A stretch of 64,000 nucleotides of DNA from Flavobacterium sp. (GCF_004211145.1 NZ_SEBS01000018.1:1-64000); one strand, 5' to 3'; counted from the stretch's first letter, positions 45,013 to 54,342 are shown. Made by a program: numbers and translations. Notes: generated by a model from the sequence alone, not told the origin.

Positions 45013-45104
45013 AGCGCGATTCTTTAAACTTCTGAACCATTAAATTACGATTTTACCACGCGGTCCAGGTTACAGAATCACAACGCCCGATTACACATTT
45101 GCCA

Positions 45105-45611
45105 TTACGGCTTGAGCGTACCCTCAATTCCGGTGTCCCGATGTGTTCCGGTTACCGCAGCGATCGCGATATTTACGAGCGAAACGAATTTGCCGAATTT
45201 CGTGTCCCAATAATACGCTTCGGAAACATCGACTTTGATCACTGTGACATTCGGATCTTCCTTACCTTCCTTGAACCACGCGTTCGCAATGGGATTCCAC
45301 ACATCGTTTATAATTTGCCGATCGGTCGTGATCGTGGCTTTTCCATACACCGACAAAAACTCGGTGTCCTGTGGTTTCGCGAAGAAAATTTGCACGCGGT
45401 TGTCGTTTTCGATCTGTTGGTTTTTCGCGCTGTCTTTCGCGCTCATGAACCATAAATTCCCGTCGTCGTCGGCTTTTGCCAAACCCATAGGACGTGACGA
45501 AAGCGGCTGCTGGTCTATGTTCGTACAGAACATACAAATATTTATGTCCTCGGCCAGTTTTTTGAGCGTAGTCGCCGCCTCGGCTTGCGTAAGATCTTTT
45601 ATTTCAGACAT
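45105..45611 (-). CDS. Pyridoxamine 5'-phosphate oxidase-family general stress protein
   Basis: Flavin-binding split-barrel protein of 168 aa related to general stress protein 26. Segments INICMFCTNIDQQPLSSRPM, DDDGNLWFMSAKDSAKNQQI, DNRVQIFFAKPQDTEFLSV match the Pyridox_ox_2 type; C-terminal KVDVSEAYYWDTKFGKFV. It is a FMN reductase or oxidase of uncertain substrate and is stress-induced in relatives. It lies 10 bp after the SpoIIAA-like gene in the same direction, so they form an operon. Confidence 0.85.
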   Translation of the reverse strand: MSEIKDLTQAEAATTLKKLAEDINICMFCTNIDQQPLSSRPMGLAKADDDGNLWFMSAKDSAKNQQIENDNRVQIFFAKPQDTEFLSVYGKATITTDRQIINDVWNPIANAWFKEGKEDPNVTVIKVDVSEAYYWDTKFGKFVSLVNIAIAAVTGTHRDTGIEGTLKP

Positions 45612-45621
45612 GACTTTTCGT

Positions 45622-45990
45622 TTAAATCGTTTTTTCAGAAACCCAATCGATCGCGTGTTCCAGTTCTTCTTTCGGAAATCCCCGGAATTCGCCCGGCATG
45701 ATCTTACTGAACGCGTCGGTGAACTTGATGACGATTTCCGAGTCGGTCACGATCGCCGCGCGATTCCATTTCGTGATATTCTTTATCCCGAGCAACGCAT
45801 CCTGAAGCCAAGCGCCTGCCGTGAAATCCGATGGGGAATTATCGAGTTCAAGCAGGTAATTGAGTTTGCCCGTTTTCTCGACCAAGGCTTCCACTTGCGG
45901 AAACACATTCTCGAAATCTTCTTTCGTTACTTCGCCCGATGATCGAAACGCGACCATATTTTCGGGCACATTGGTTATTTGCTGTATCAT
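45622..45990 (-). CDS. SpoIIAA-like (STAS-fold) protein
   Basis: Cytosolic protein of 122 aa of the SpoIIAA-like DUF3478 type: MVAFRSSGEVTKEDFENVFP, LNYLLELDNSPSDFTAGAWL, AAIVTDSEIVIKFTDAFSKI, PGEFRGFPKEELEHAIDWV. These small STAS-fold proteins are typical of stress clusters in Bacteroidota. The gene is the first of the unit with the flavin-binding protein. TAACTTTG on the minus strand (plus 46017-46024) is a perfect -7 match upstream. Confidence 0.8.
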   Translation of the reverse strand: MIQQITNVPENMVAFRSSGEVTKEDFENVFPQVEALVEKTGKLNYLLELDNSPSDFTAGAWLQDALLGIKNITKWNRAAIVTDSEIVIKFTDAFSKIMPGEFRGFPKEELEHAIDWVSEKTI

Positions 45991-46016
45991 AATCCTGTTT
46001 TTTAGTTGTTTCTACC

Positions 46017-46024
46017 CAAAGTTA
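46017..46024 (-). promoter_or_regulatory. -7 element TAACTTTG for stress operon
   Basis: Perfect TAnnTTTG about 26 bp upstream of the ATG at 45990. The -33 region is weak. Confidence 0.45.
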
Positions 46025-46112
46025 CCGCTTGCTTTTCGCGAAGTCTGTTAGCGAAGTACTAATAGTTTGTGAAATATGCGGCGCTCTTTTAAGGTTTGTT
46101 TATTTTTAAGTC

Positions 46113-46967
46113 ATGAAGAAAATTAGCTGCACCTTACTGATCATTTGCGCCGCCTGCGCCCAAAATTCCAAACTCGATGTATTGGGAGAACTGCCAAAAG
46201 AATTAAAGGAAACGTCGGCCTGCGACTTTTTGAACGGAAAAATCTGGACGACTGAGGATCACGGCAACGCGGCCAAAATATATGCGATCGACAGATCGGG
46301 ACAACTAAAACACACGTTGACAATTTCAGGCGTTCACAACAACGACTGGGAAGAACTCTCGAGCGACGAGGCCGGAAATATCTACATAGGCGATTTCGGA
46401 AACAACGACAACGAACGCCGCGACCTCACGATTTTCAAGATCGACGCGGGCCAATTGGGTAAAGAAGAAACTAGAATATCTGCCAAAACCACATTTTCGT
46501 ATCCCGACCAAAAAGATTTTCCGCCCAAGAAATCGCAACGCATCTTTGACTGCGAATCTTTCTTCGTCTCGGGCGATTACTTCTACCTGTTCTCGAAAAA
46601 CCGCAGTTCGAGTTTCGACGGAACGACGATCCTGTATCGCGTGCCCAACAAACCCGGAAACTTCGAAGCCGAAAAAATAAGTGAATTCAAGACCTGCGGC
46701 AATTACAACCGATGCGCGGTCACGGGCGCCGACATCAGCCCGAACGGTAAAAAAGTCGCGTTGTTGACCTCAGACAAAGTGTTTTTGTTTGAAGATTTCA
46801 AATCCGACGATTTCTTCTCGGGAAAAAGCCATGAGATCGCACTCGACCATTTTTCACAAAAGGAAGGAATCGGTTTCGCATCGGACGACGAATTGCTCAT
46901 TACCGACGAAAAAGATAAGAAAACCGGAGGAAATCTCTACAGTCTCGACCTAAAAGCCAAACCCTAA
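46113..46967 (+). CDS. Exported beta-propeller-like lipoprotein (284 aa)
   Basis: Short signal peptide MKKISCTLLIICAACAQ with a possible lipobox (AAC). The body contains repeated strand blocks: GKIWTTEDHGNAAKIYAID, DEAGNIYIGDFGNNDN, LFSKNRSSSFDGTTILYRV, ADISPNGKKVALLTSDKVF, GIGFASDDELLITDE. These suggest a six- or seven-bladed beta-propeller. Family not identified; it may bind a ligand at the cell surface. Its last 18 bp overlap the end of the convergent 1242-aa gene. Confidence 0.7.
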   Translation: MKKISCTLLIICAACAQNSKLDVLGELPKELKETSACDFLNGKIWTTEDHGNAAKIYAIDRSGQLKHTLTISGVHNNDWEELSSDEAGNIYIGDFGNNDNERRDLTIFKIDAGQLGKEETRISAKTTFSYPDQKDFPPKKSQRIFDCESFFVSGDYFYLFSKNRSSSFDGTTILYRVPNKPGNFEAEKISEFKTCGNYNRCAVTGADISPNGKKVALLTSDKVFLFEDFKSDDFFSGKSHEIALDHFSQKEGIGFASDDELLITDEKDKKTGGNLYSLDLKAKP

Positions 46968-49900
46968 CCCGACGAAAAAGCGTCCGCCGTCGCTTGAAAC
47001 GAAATAGGAAACGCGGGCCGTGATCAGATTCACGCCGTTGATCCAGATTCCGCCGCCGGCCGTTTGATGCCACTTTTGCGAATAATCGTTCTCAAGCCAA
47101 ACGCGTCCATAATCGAAACCGCCCAGGATCCCATAACTGAATGGGGCGATTCCCGTCCTGAACTTCCCGATGTTCCAGCGAATGTCGGTGCTTTGGTAAA
47201 ACGATTGCTGACCTGAGAAACGCTGGTTCCTGAAACCGCGCAGATCGGCGTCGCCACCAACGGTCGCGGCTTGGTAGAATTCGTATTCATCGTTGAACAG
47301 GAAGCGCGCTTTCGCATACGTCGCAAGCACAAATTTGCCGCGAGGTGTGAGTTTATATGTAACTCCGATGCCACTTTCGGCATACGGGAAATTGCGCTCC
47401 GAATCGTTCAGGTTGAGTTTATAACCGCCCATGAGCGAAAACGTGAAACCTAGCGTCGGTTTGGAGACATTATCGTAATTGTCAAAGCGATATTCGGCGT
47501 TCACATCGATGAAATCCTTGTAATCGAAAACATCGGGATTCACGACACCCGGAATCGCGATGAAACGTCCCATCGTGCGATCGACCGAAATGCGTTCAAA
47601 ACCGGCTTGAATATTCGCCGAAGCGCCTTGTTCGCCGACCCATTGGAATGTCGGTGTAAGTTTTAGCGTACGCATCTTGACGCGATTGTAATCGAAGTCG
47701 CGTTCGTCATCCTCATTCGGCGTCTCGTTACCCAGTCCGAAGAAATTCTGGCTGAAATTCGGGCTCGTGTACCGCGCGTCAAGTAAGAAATTCCAATGCC
47801 CGATCGTCTTCGGGAAAATCCCTTTATAATACAATTCGTACCCACTCGTCGCGAAATAATAATTTGCACCTACCGAATGTTTTTGCGTATACGGATTGCG
47901 ATCGAAACCAAAAACAGTATAATTGACGACGCCGCCGATTTTCACGCCATCATCTGGATTGAAACCTGCCATCGGATAACCCGCGAATACGTTATATCGC
48001 GGTTTCTTGTAATCGTAGGTATTGACCGTGTAATCGTCATTGATCGCGAGTTTCGCGTTTCCGGCTTCGAGCAGGTCGTTGTTCTGGCTCATGAAATCGT
48101 AGATCGTGACTTTCTTGCCCGATTCGACCGAATATTTATCGACGTCGGGACCGCCCAAAAGCCTGAGCCTGATCTTGCGGCTGCCTTTCCCGTTGACTTC
48201 AAACGTATCGTTCCCACCGAGTCCGTATACCCAAATCTCCTTGGTTTCGGCGCGGTCGTAATCACGTTCGCGGATTTTCTCCTGCGTGCCGTCTTTCTTC
48301 TCGCGATATACTTCGACCTTCGTGGTCTTGCCCGAACGCGTCATAACGAAACGATCTTTCTTTTCGGTTCCGACGACGAGAATCGTTTTCTGCAGCACGT
48401 CGTAATATTTGTGCGCGTATTTTTCGAGATGCGTTTTACGGGTTTTCAATTGTGCGATGATTTTCGCGGTCGTTTCATCCCGTACTTCTTTCGGCATCGT
48501 GAGGAACGCTTTCTCGATTTCAGCATCCGACAGATTCTTCTCGATGTATTTCGCCTGATCGATCCAATCCTGCTCGGTCGCTTTGGGCAAAAACGCTAAA
48601 TCCAACGGGTACGCCACGCGGTTGAACCACTTCGGATTCTTGAGATCTTCGTCGAATTTCTTCATGTGGCGCAATGCGGGAATGTTGATCAGGATCGACA
48701 ACAAAGCGCCGTCGATCTTGCTGAACGCCTGGTCGCGATCGCGCGGTATCGGTTTGTAGATGATCTTGTCGCCTTCTTTGTGCTCGGCCCAACGCCATTG
48801 GTCGGAATGCCTGTCCCAATCACCGATCAGCATATCGAAAAGACGCGCGCGGATCCAGGATTCCTTATCGACCGAATACTTTTCGTCGGCGTGCAAATTC
48901 GCAAGCACATCGTCGGTGCTTATGATATCGTCGGGCTTTCCGAAGCTCTTGAGATTCTTGAATTTGTCCATCGGACGCTCTTCGACGAGATACAATTCAT
49001 CGCCGAATTCCTCGTTGTACAATTCGAGAATCCGTTGTTTCGGAATGTAAAAAAGCTGTGGATTTGTGTGGTTGATGCCGAGTTTGTCCGACATGTTCGC
49101 GACCGCAAACGCTGAATACGGGTGCGCGGTCGTGTAGAAATCCATGATGAAATTCTCGGTGTACGTATTTCGGAATTCCTTTTCGATCGCCTGATCCTTG
49201 AATGCGGCGGTCTGCAGGAAACGCGTCGCACTCTTCCGAAGCGCGCGCATCACGTATTCCTTTTCGTCCTTGTCGACGAGACGCAACGAACGCGACTGGT
49301 TGCCGCCTCCGGCCTGTATAGGTTTCAAACCGCCGTAAAGCGTGTCGAGCGACGCCTGGTTCGCGTGGATTATCGAGCTGTAATATTTGCGGTAATGTTT
49401 TCCCCAAAGGAACCGATATGTGCGCCCTTTCGTGGTCATTTTCACGGTGTAGACCGATGTATCTTTCGTGGCTCCGAACTTCGCGGGATATTCTTTCAAG
49501 TTGAATTTCGGACGCTGGAAAACAGGTTGTGTCTCGAACAACGGCTTGTCCTTCGGATTCGATTGTGGCGAGAAATACGAAACTTTGGCGGCTCCGTTCT
49601 TCATCACTTTCAATTCGGCGAAACCATTGCCCCCGAACGAAAAATCGCGTTTGTCGATAACGCGCGCGGCTTCCATCTTCGACCCTGACCCGCTAACGAT
49701 CTGTCGAATTCCTTCGCGGTCGATATATTGCAGATTGTGTTCGTGACCTGATACGACGATGATATTCTCCTTGCCCGCAATCAATGTCTTGACGCGTTTC
49801 AGGAACAGATTGTATTTCTTGTTCTGCAAATCCTGTGGACTCACGCCCGACGTTTTCCTGAGCACGTTGATCACGGTTCCCAAAATCGGCAGCGGGATAT

Positions 49901-50678
49901 TTTGCCTGATCGGGAATATCTGTTTCATGAACGAAAATTCGCCACCATGCGGGCCGTTGCTCATCAACGGATGATGCATCACGAGCAAAACCGTCTTGTT
50001 CTGGTAATCGTTTATCTTGTTTTCGAGTTCTTCGAAGAACATGTCGCGCGTCTTGATGTCGCAATCCTCGTTCATGTTCGCATTGTCGTCCCAATCCTCG
50101 AGGAACCATTGGCTGTCCACGATGATCATCGCGGTATGGTCGTCCACATCGACGTCATCTATGCCACAACCTTTTTTGGGAAGGAAACCTTTCTTATCCT
50201 TAAGATAATCGCGAACGATCTTGGCCTGTTCCTTGACGCCGTCGAGTCCGTGGTAATAATCGTGGTTTCCGGCGATGAAAATCGTTTTACCCTTGAATCC
50301 TTTCGATAGTTCGAGCTGTTTTTCGAGCCTGCGCCTGGCCGATGCGTAATCCGGATGATCGGACTTAGGCACGCCCAGCGGATACACGTTATCGCCCAAA
50401 AACAACAAAGTGCTCGAACTGTCGGCATTTTTAAGTCGGTCAGCCAATAAAGTAAAGACTTCCGGCGTTTCAGGAGTGTCCCAATTGCCTGCGTCGCCAA
50501 TCAGGAAATACGTATGGGAGAGATTTTTGGTATCTGAAAAGTTATCTACTATTTTCCCCGATTCTTTACCGAACTGCGCTTTCTTAGTCGCACACGACTG
50601 CAGCAACACGACAGCCGACAACGCCAACAACCATCGCTTATTTTTGTTTGTAAAGTCGGCAACCCGAAATAATTTCAT
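46950..50678 (-). CDS. Lipoprotein metallophosphoesterase fused to kinase-like domain and BamA-like barrel
   Basis: Large protein of 1242 aa. A signal peptide with lipobox (LLQSC, Cys29) precedes a metallophosphoesterase domain (about 50-370) with all metal motifs: GDAGN (61-), GDN (95-97), GNHDYYHG (137-144), MHHP (234-237), GHEH (311-314). A middle domain (about 450-700) has GGGNQSRSLRL, YVMRALRK (475-482), GDWDRHSDQWRW (619-) and PRDRDQAF (645-), resembling HipA/FAM20-type kinase loops. The C-terminal part (about 890-1242) is a BamA/D15-like beta-barrel ending in Phe. It is outer-membrane anchored. The ATG at 50678 begins the signal region; its divergent neighbour starts 16 bp away. Kinase activity is inferred from the motifs. 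Confidence 0.85.
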   Translation of the reverse strand: MKLFRVADFTNKNKRWLLALSAVVLLQSCATKKAQFGKESGKIVDNFSDTKNLSHTYFLIGDAGNWDTPETPEVFTLLADRLKNADSSSTLLFLGDNVYPLGVPKSDHPDYASARRRLEKQLELSKGFKGKTIFIAGNHDYYHGLDGVKEQAKIVRDYLKDKKGFLPKKGCGIDDVDVDDHTAMIIVDSQWFLEDWDDNANMNEDCDIKTRDMFFEELENKINDYQNKTVLLVMHHPLMSNGPHGGEFSFMKQIFPIRQNIPLPILGTVINVLRKTSGVSPQDLQNKKYNLFLKRVKTLIAGKENIIVVSGHEHNLQYIDREGIRQIVSGSGSKMEAARVIDKRDFSFGGNGFAELKVMKNGAAKVSYFSPQSNPKDKPLFETQPVFQRPKFNLKEYPAKFGATKDTSVYTVKMTTKGRTYRFLWGKHYRKYYSSIIHANQASLDTLYGGLKPIQAGGGNQSRSLRLVDKDEKEYVMRALRKSATRFLQTAAFKDQAIEKEFRNTYTENFIMDFYTTAHPYSAFAVANMSDKLGINHTNPQLFYIPKQRILELYNEEFGDELYLVEERPMDKFKNLKSFGKPDDIISTDDVLANLHADEKYSVDKESWIRARLFDMLIGDWDRHSDQWRWAEHKEGDKIIYKPIPRDRDQAFSKIDGALLSILINIPALRHMKKFDEDLKNPKWFNRVAYPLDLAFLPKATEQDWIDQAKYIEKNLSDAEIEKAFLTMPKEVRDETTAKIIAQLKTRKTHLEKYAHKYYDVLQKTILVVGTEKKDRFVMTRSGKTTKVEVYREKKDGTQEKIRERDYDRAETKEIWVYGLGGNDTFEVNGKGSRKIRLRLLGGPDVDKYSVESGKKVTIYDFMSQNNDLLEAGNAKLAINDDYTVNTYDYKKPRYNVFAGYPMAGFNPDDGVKIGGVVNYTVFGFDRNPYTQKHSVGANYYFATSGYELYYKGIFPKTIGHWNFLLDARYTSPNFSQNFFGLGNETPNEDDERDFDYNRVKMRTLKLTPTFQWVGEQGASANIQAGFERISVDRTMGRFIAIPGVVNPDVFDYKDFIDVNAEYRFDNYDNVSKPTLGFTFSLMGGYKLNLNDSERNFPYAESGIGVTYKLTPRGKFVLATYAKARFLFNDEYEFYQAATVGGDADLRGFRNQRFSGQQSFYQSTDIRWNIGKFRTGIAPFSYGILGGFDYGRVWLENDYSQKWHQTAGGGIWINGVNLITARVSYFVSSDGGRFFVGLGFGF

Positions 50679-50694
50679 AATTTGGTAAGATAAA

Positions 50695-51879
50695 ATGTCG
50701 ACCATGACACTTCTTGAAAAAGCAGAAGCCTACGTGAGTGCCTTGTTCAAAGATAAACTTTCTGCTTCATTTACGTACCACAATTTCAAACATACCAAAC
50801 GCGTCGTGAAAGCCGCGCAAATATTGGCGTCGTCTGAAAATTTGACGCCCGATGAAACGACCGCGATCGAGCTTGCCGCGTGGTTTCACGATTCAGGATA
50901 TGTGAACGGTGCTGACCGACACGAGCAAAAAAGCATTGCGATTTTCAACGAATTCGCCTCGCAGGAAAACATTCCCGACGACATTGCGTCACTTGCCAAA
51001 AATCTCATCGCGGTCACTGAAATGTGCAACGAACCCGTAACCTTGCTCGAAAACATAATGCGCGATGCCGACAGCTCCCACTTCGGAAGTGAAGATTACG
51101 AGAAAATCGCGGGTAAATTACGAGAGGAATGGTCAATGCAAGGCAAGACGTTCAGCGATTACGAATGGTGTTCGGGAAACATAAAAATGCTCACGAAGCT
51201 CCACAGTTTCAGAACGGCTTATGCGCTCGAAAACTGGCAACCGCAAAAGGACGCGAACATCAAATCGATTCAAGAAAAGATACAGCACATGGAACCCGAA
51301 ATCCAGGAAAACCCTGAAAAGAAAAAGAAGAAAAAAGACAAGAAGGACAAACCCGATCGCGGCATCGAAACCATGTTTCGCGTTACGCTGAGCAATCATA
51401 CGCAATTGAGCCAGATCGCCGACAGCAAGGCAAACATCCTGCTTTCAGTGAACGCGATCATCATCTCGATCGCATTGTCGACGCTGATCCCGAAACTCGA
51501 CAGCCCGACGAACGCGCATTTGGTATTGCCTACGTTTATCCTGTTGTTGTTCAGCGTGATTTCGATCGTATTCGCGATTCTGGCGACGCGACCCAAGATA
51601 AACAGCGCGACCTATTTGCCGAGTGATATCGAAGACCGGAAAGTGAACTTGCTTTTCTTCGGGAATTTCCACCAAATTCCGCACGATGATTACCAGATCG
51701 CCATGAAAGAACTCATGAGAGATCGCGAATATTTATATGAATCGCTGATAAAGGATTTGTACTATTTAGGAAAGGTCTTGCACCGAAAATATCGTTTACT
51801 GCACATCACGTACAACATTTTCATGTTCGGCATCATTATTTCGACGATCGCGTTCGTAGTCGCGTTCAAGTCGTTTTAA
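50695..51879 (+). CDS. HD-domain protein fused to a Pycsar-type transmembrane effector domain (PycTM)
   Basis: Membrane protein of 394 aa. The N-terminal HD domain (about 20-180) retains the metal ligands: His33 (YHNFKHT), His65-Asp66 (WFHDSGY) and Asp124 (MRDADSSHFG). A Lys-rich linker (208-219) leads to a DUF5706/PycTM-type effector domain (about 225-394): FRVTLSNHTQLSQIADSKAN, two hydrophobic helices (ILLSVNAIIISIALSTLIP and LVLPTFILLLFSVISIVFAIL) and a last helix (YNIFMFGIIISTIAFVVAF). PycTM proteins are effectors of pyrimidine cyclic-nucleotide anti-phage signalling; HD domains often hydrolyse nucleotides. No cyclase is nearby. ATG at 50695 or 50704 are both plausible. It overlaps the GAF gene by 4 bp, tail to tail. 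Confidence 0.85.
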   Translation: MSTMTLLEKAEAYVSALFKDKLSASFTYHNFKHTKRVVKAAQILASSENLTPDETTAIELAAWFHDSGYVNGADRHEQKSIAIFNEFASQENIPDDIASLAKNLIAVTEMCNEPVTLLENIMRDADSSHFGSEDYEKIAGKLREEWSMQGKTFSDYEWCSGNIKMLTKLHSFRTAYALENWQPQKDANIKSIQEKIQHMEPEIQENPEKKKKKKDKKDKPDRGIETMFRVTLSNHTQLSQIADSKANILLSVNAIIISIALSTLIPKLDSPTNAHLVLPTFILLLFSVISIVFAILATRPKINSATYLPSDIEDRKVNLLFFGNFHQIPHDDYQIAMKELMRDREYLYESLIKDLYYLGKVLHRKYRLLHITYNIFMFGIIISTIAFVVAFKSF

Positions 51880-54245
51880 TTCCTGATGTTGAGCTCTTTG
51901 ACCAAATCGTCGAAGGTGTAATTCTCGCCGTCGGACGCATCTTCGTACAAGACTTCCACACGTAATGCGCGCAATCCCGTCACGCCTTGCAAATCCTCGA
52001 CCTCGAAACTTTCGACGTTGTCGCCGATCCTGTTTTTGAACTGCAACAACCTGATGTAACGCCTGTACTCTTTCTCGTCCTGGGTTTGAGAAAATACGAT
52101 GGTGATCTTTCCGGCTTGGACGATGCGTTCGTTCGTGCCTTTGATGAGTGATTTGTCGATGCGCTTCTTGACGACTTCATAACGCGCGTTGTATGTTCCG
52201 TCGACGTCGAAGCGTTTTTCGTCCATTCGGAATCGGATCGAGATCGGCGTGCTGTATACCAAAACCAACGAAGTCACGTCGAGTTCATACGGCAACGACG
52301 GACGCAGCCTGAAATATTCGGCTTCGAGATCGCACATCACCTGCAATTGCCAGAGTCTTAAATTCCCTAGATAAATCGGGTTGTATTGTAATTTCGGCGC
52401 GATCGAAGCTCCGATGTATAAGTTGTGTTCGACGCCATCGGTCTTGAAACGCTCGTAATAATGCGGGAAAAATTCCTGGGCTTCTTCCTGTTTCTTATCA
52501 AGGATCGCGGCCATTTTTTTGTTGATGAGCGACAACGTATCATCAAAATTCTTGCGGGATTTATACACCATGTTGATCGCGGGATCGATCGATTCGCGGT
52601 ATTTCGCGATTTTCTTTTTCATCGCACCGTCAGATTCGAAATGCTCCAAAAGCGGATGGACTTCGTTCCAGATGTATTGTTGCGCGCGCGATTCCGAATC
52701 GGCTTTGACCGAATCCAGCAACGCCGTCTTCATCTTATCGAGCTCGAAAATATGTTGTTCGATGAGCGGCAACGGATGTTTTCCCGACAAATCGCGCAAC
52801 AGTTCAAGCAGGGAATCGATCTGGAATTCCAAATCCTTCTGCATCGCCTCGTTTCTCGCTACCGACGAACCTTTGATGTCGATCTGTCCATAAAGCGGAT
52901 AGACGTCCTTAAAAATAATTTCGCGGAACGGCAATTCGCTGTTCCCGGGAATCGTGTGCAGATCGGCTTCCTCGCGGAATTTCCAGTACACGCTGGGATG
53001 GATCGCGGTGTATTCTTTTTGTATCAGCGCGTCGATCTGGTTTTGTTTCTCCGAATAGAATCGATCCATCGTCTCGACGATAAACGGCAAGATGAAATCG
53101 AGTTTGTTCGCGTTGATGCTGTTCAGTTGTTTCGGCACCGACGACACCAATTCAAGTACGCCGAGCATGCGGCCGTTCTTGATAATCGGAGCGAAAATCG
53201 CGCTTTGGACGCCTTGTTCGATCAGGTGTTCGACAAGTTTTTTCTCATCGGGATTCTCGGCGGCGAATTTTTCCATGTCCGAGATCGCGAGATATTTTTG
53301 CTCATCGACAAGTAAGTCGCGCGAACAACCGCAAATCACATCGTCGCAGTCGAAATCGTTTCCGAGCAAATAACTTTTGGCGCCTTTGCCTACGGTCGAT
53401 TGCCTGAATTTTTCTTCGTCGGGATTGAATTCGGTGAATCCGAGTTTGAGGTCGGGCATCCTGAAAATGGAACGGAAGACGTTTTGGAAAAGTTCCTCGT
53501 CTTCAGGTCGTTTCTTGGTCTTGTCGCCCGTGAGCAGCGTTTCCTTCAAATTCGAAACCGCACTCTCGACCGTGCTGTCGTACAGCGTCATCATTCCGAA
53601 ACCGTGCAAAATCCACGAGTTCGGCGGAAATTTTTCCTTCCACATGGCGAGATTGTCGTAATTGTCGATGAGAACCGCAACATCTTCAGGCGTAAGCGGG
53701 ATCGCGTTCTCGGTCGGGAAAATCTCCATGAAATCGGCGTTGTACAGGATGCGGTAATGCTTCATGCTGCCGTCGGAATCGGGAATATCGTAGAAAACGG
53801 GACGCGCGAAGTCGACATTGTATCCATAATGTAAGCGCAACACGATGCAACAACACATCACGTAAAACTGGTGCTCGGTAAAATCGCGGATTCCCAGATC
53901 GAAATCGGGCCCGGCGTTGCGCAAGATCTGCTGGAAACGCTCGGTCTGGTTGAAAATGATCTGGTGGAATGGAATCGTGACTGCCTTGATCTCGTTCTTG
54001 GTGAGCGCCGTCGGGAAAAGGTCCGAAAGCAAATGGCGGATGAGTTCGGAATGCTTGCTGATCACGTCGTAACCTGTGATTCCCGTGGAAAGTTCGGGCA
54101 CTTTCGCGACTTCGGCCAATAAACCTTTGGCGTAAGTCGCCCTGTAATCGACATTTGAATTGGCGATTTTTTCAAGACTTTCAATCACTTTCTGAAAAGA
54201 AATCCTGATTTGGAACGGATTGGCGTACAAGCTTTCGAATATCAT
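51876..54245 (-). CDS. GAF-domain protein (789 aa)
   Basis: Large cytosolic protein, unrecognised except for a GAF-like segment (about 270-400: LVEHLIEQGVQSAIFAPIIK and NGRMLGVLELVSSVP), preceded by CGCSRDLLVDEQK with a cysteine cluster (DDVICGCS). The remaining parts are helical with charged heptads (about 480-610) and no membrane segment. Such GAF proteins are common in flavobacteria, and a ligand-sensing or scaffold role is inferred. It ends tail-to-tail with the HD-PycTM gene, sharing 4 bp, an arrangement that may couple expression. Confidence 0.75.
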   Translation of the reverse strand: MIFESLYANPFQIRISFQKVIESLEKIANSNVDYRATYAKGLLAEVAKVPELSTGITGYDVISKHSELIRHLLSDLFPTALTKNEIKAVTIPFHQIIFNQTERFQQILRNAGPDFDLGIRDFTEHQFYVMCCCIVLRLHYGYNVDFARPVFYDIPDSDGSMKHYRILYNADFMEIFPTENAIPLTPEDVAVLIDNYDNLAMWKEKFPPNSWILHGFGMMTLYDSTVESAVSNLKETLLTGDKTKKRPEDEELFQNVFRSIFRMPDLKLGFTEFNPDEEKFRQSTVGKGAKSYLLGNDFDCDDVICGCSRDLLVDEQKYLAISDMEKFAAENPDEKKLVEHLIEQGVQSAIFAPIIKNGRMLGVLELVSSVPKQLNSINANKLDFILPFIVETMDRFYSEKQNQIDALIQKEYTAIHPSVYWKFREEADLHTIPGNSELPFREIIFKDVYPLYGQIDIKGSSVARNEAMQKDLEFQIDSLLELLRDLSGKHPLPLIEQHIFELDKMKTALLDSVKADSESRAQQYIWNEVHPLLEHFESDGAMKKKIAKYRESIDPAINMVYKSRKNFDDTLSLINKKMAAILDKKQEEAQEFFPHYYERFKTDGVEHNLYIGASIAPKLQYNPIYLGNLRLWQLQVMCDLEAEYFRLRPSLPYELDVTSLVLVYSTPISIRFRMDEKRFDVDGTYNARYEVVKKRIDKSLIKGTNERIVQAGKITIVFSQTQDEKEYRRYIRLLQFKNRIGDNVESFEVEDLQGVTGLRALRVEVLYEDASDGENYTFDDLVKELNIRN

Positions 54246-54297
54246 CCCGATGCTTTTTAAGAATGTGTAAAATTACGACATTTCGACGCGTAAATTC

Positions 54298-54329
54298 TTG
54301 TACTGGATTAAGATTTAACTGTACTTTTA
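54298..54329 (+). promoter_or_regulatory. Promoter of the Crp-like gene
   Basis: TTG (54298-54300), 21-bp spacer, TACTTTTA (54322-54329), a near match to TAnnTTTG. The ATG follows 13 bp later, so the leader is very short. Confidence 0.5.
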
Positions 54330-54342
54330 TGCAAACGACGAC

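Noticed and set aside
50695..54245. Complete Pycsar anti-phage operon
   Set aside because: No pyrimidine cyclase is encoded next to the HD-PycTM gene, and the neighbouring GAF gene is on the opposite strand.
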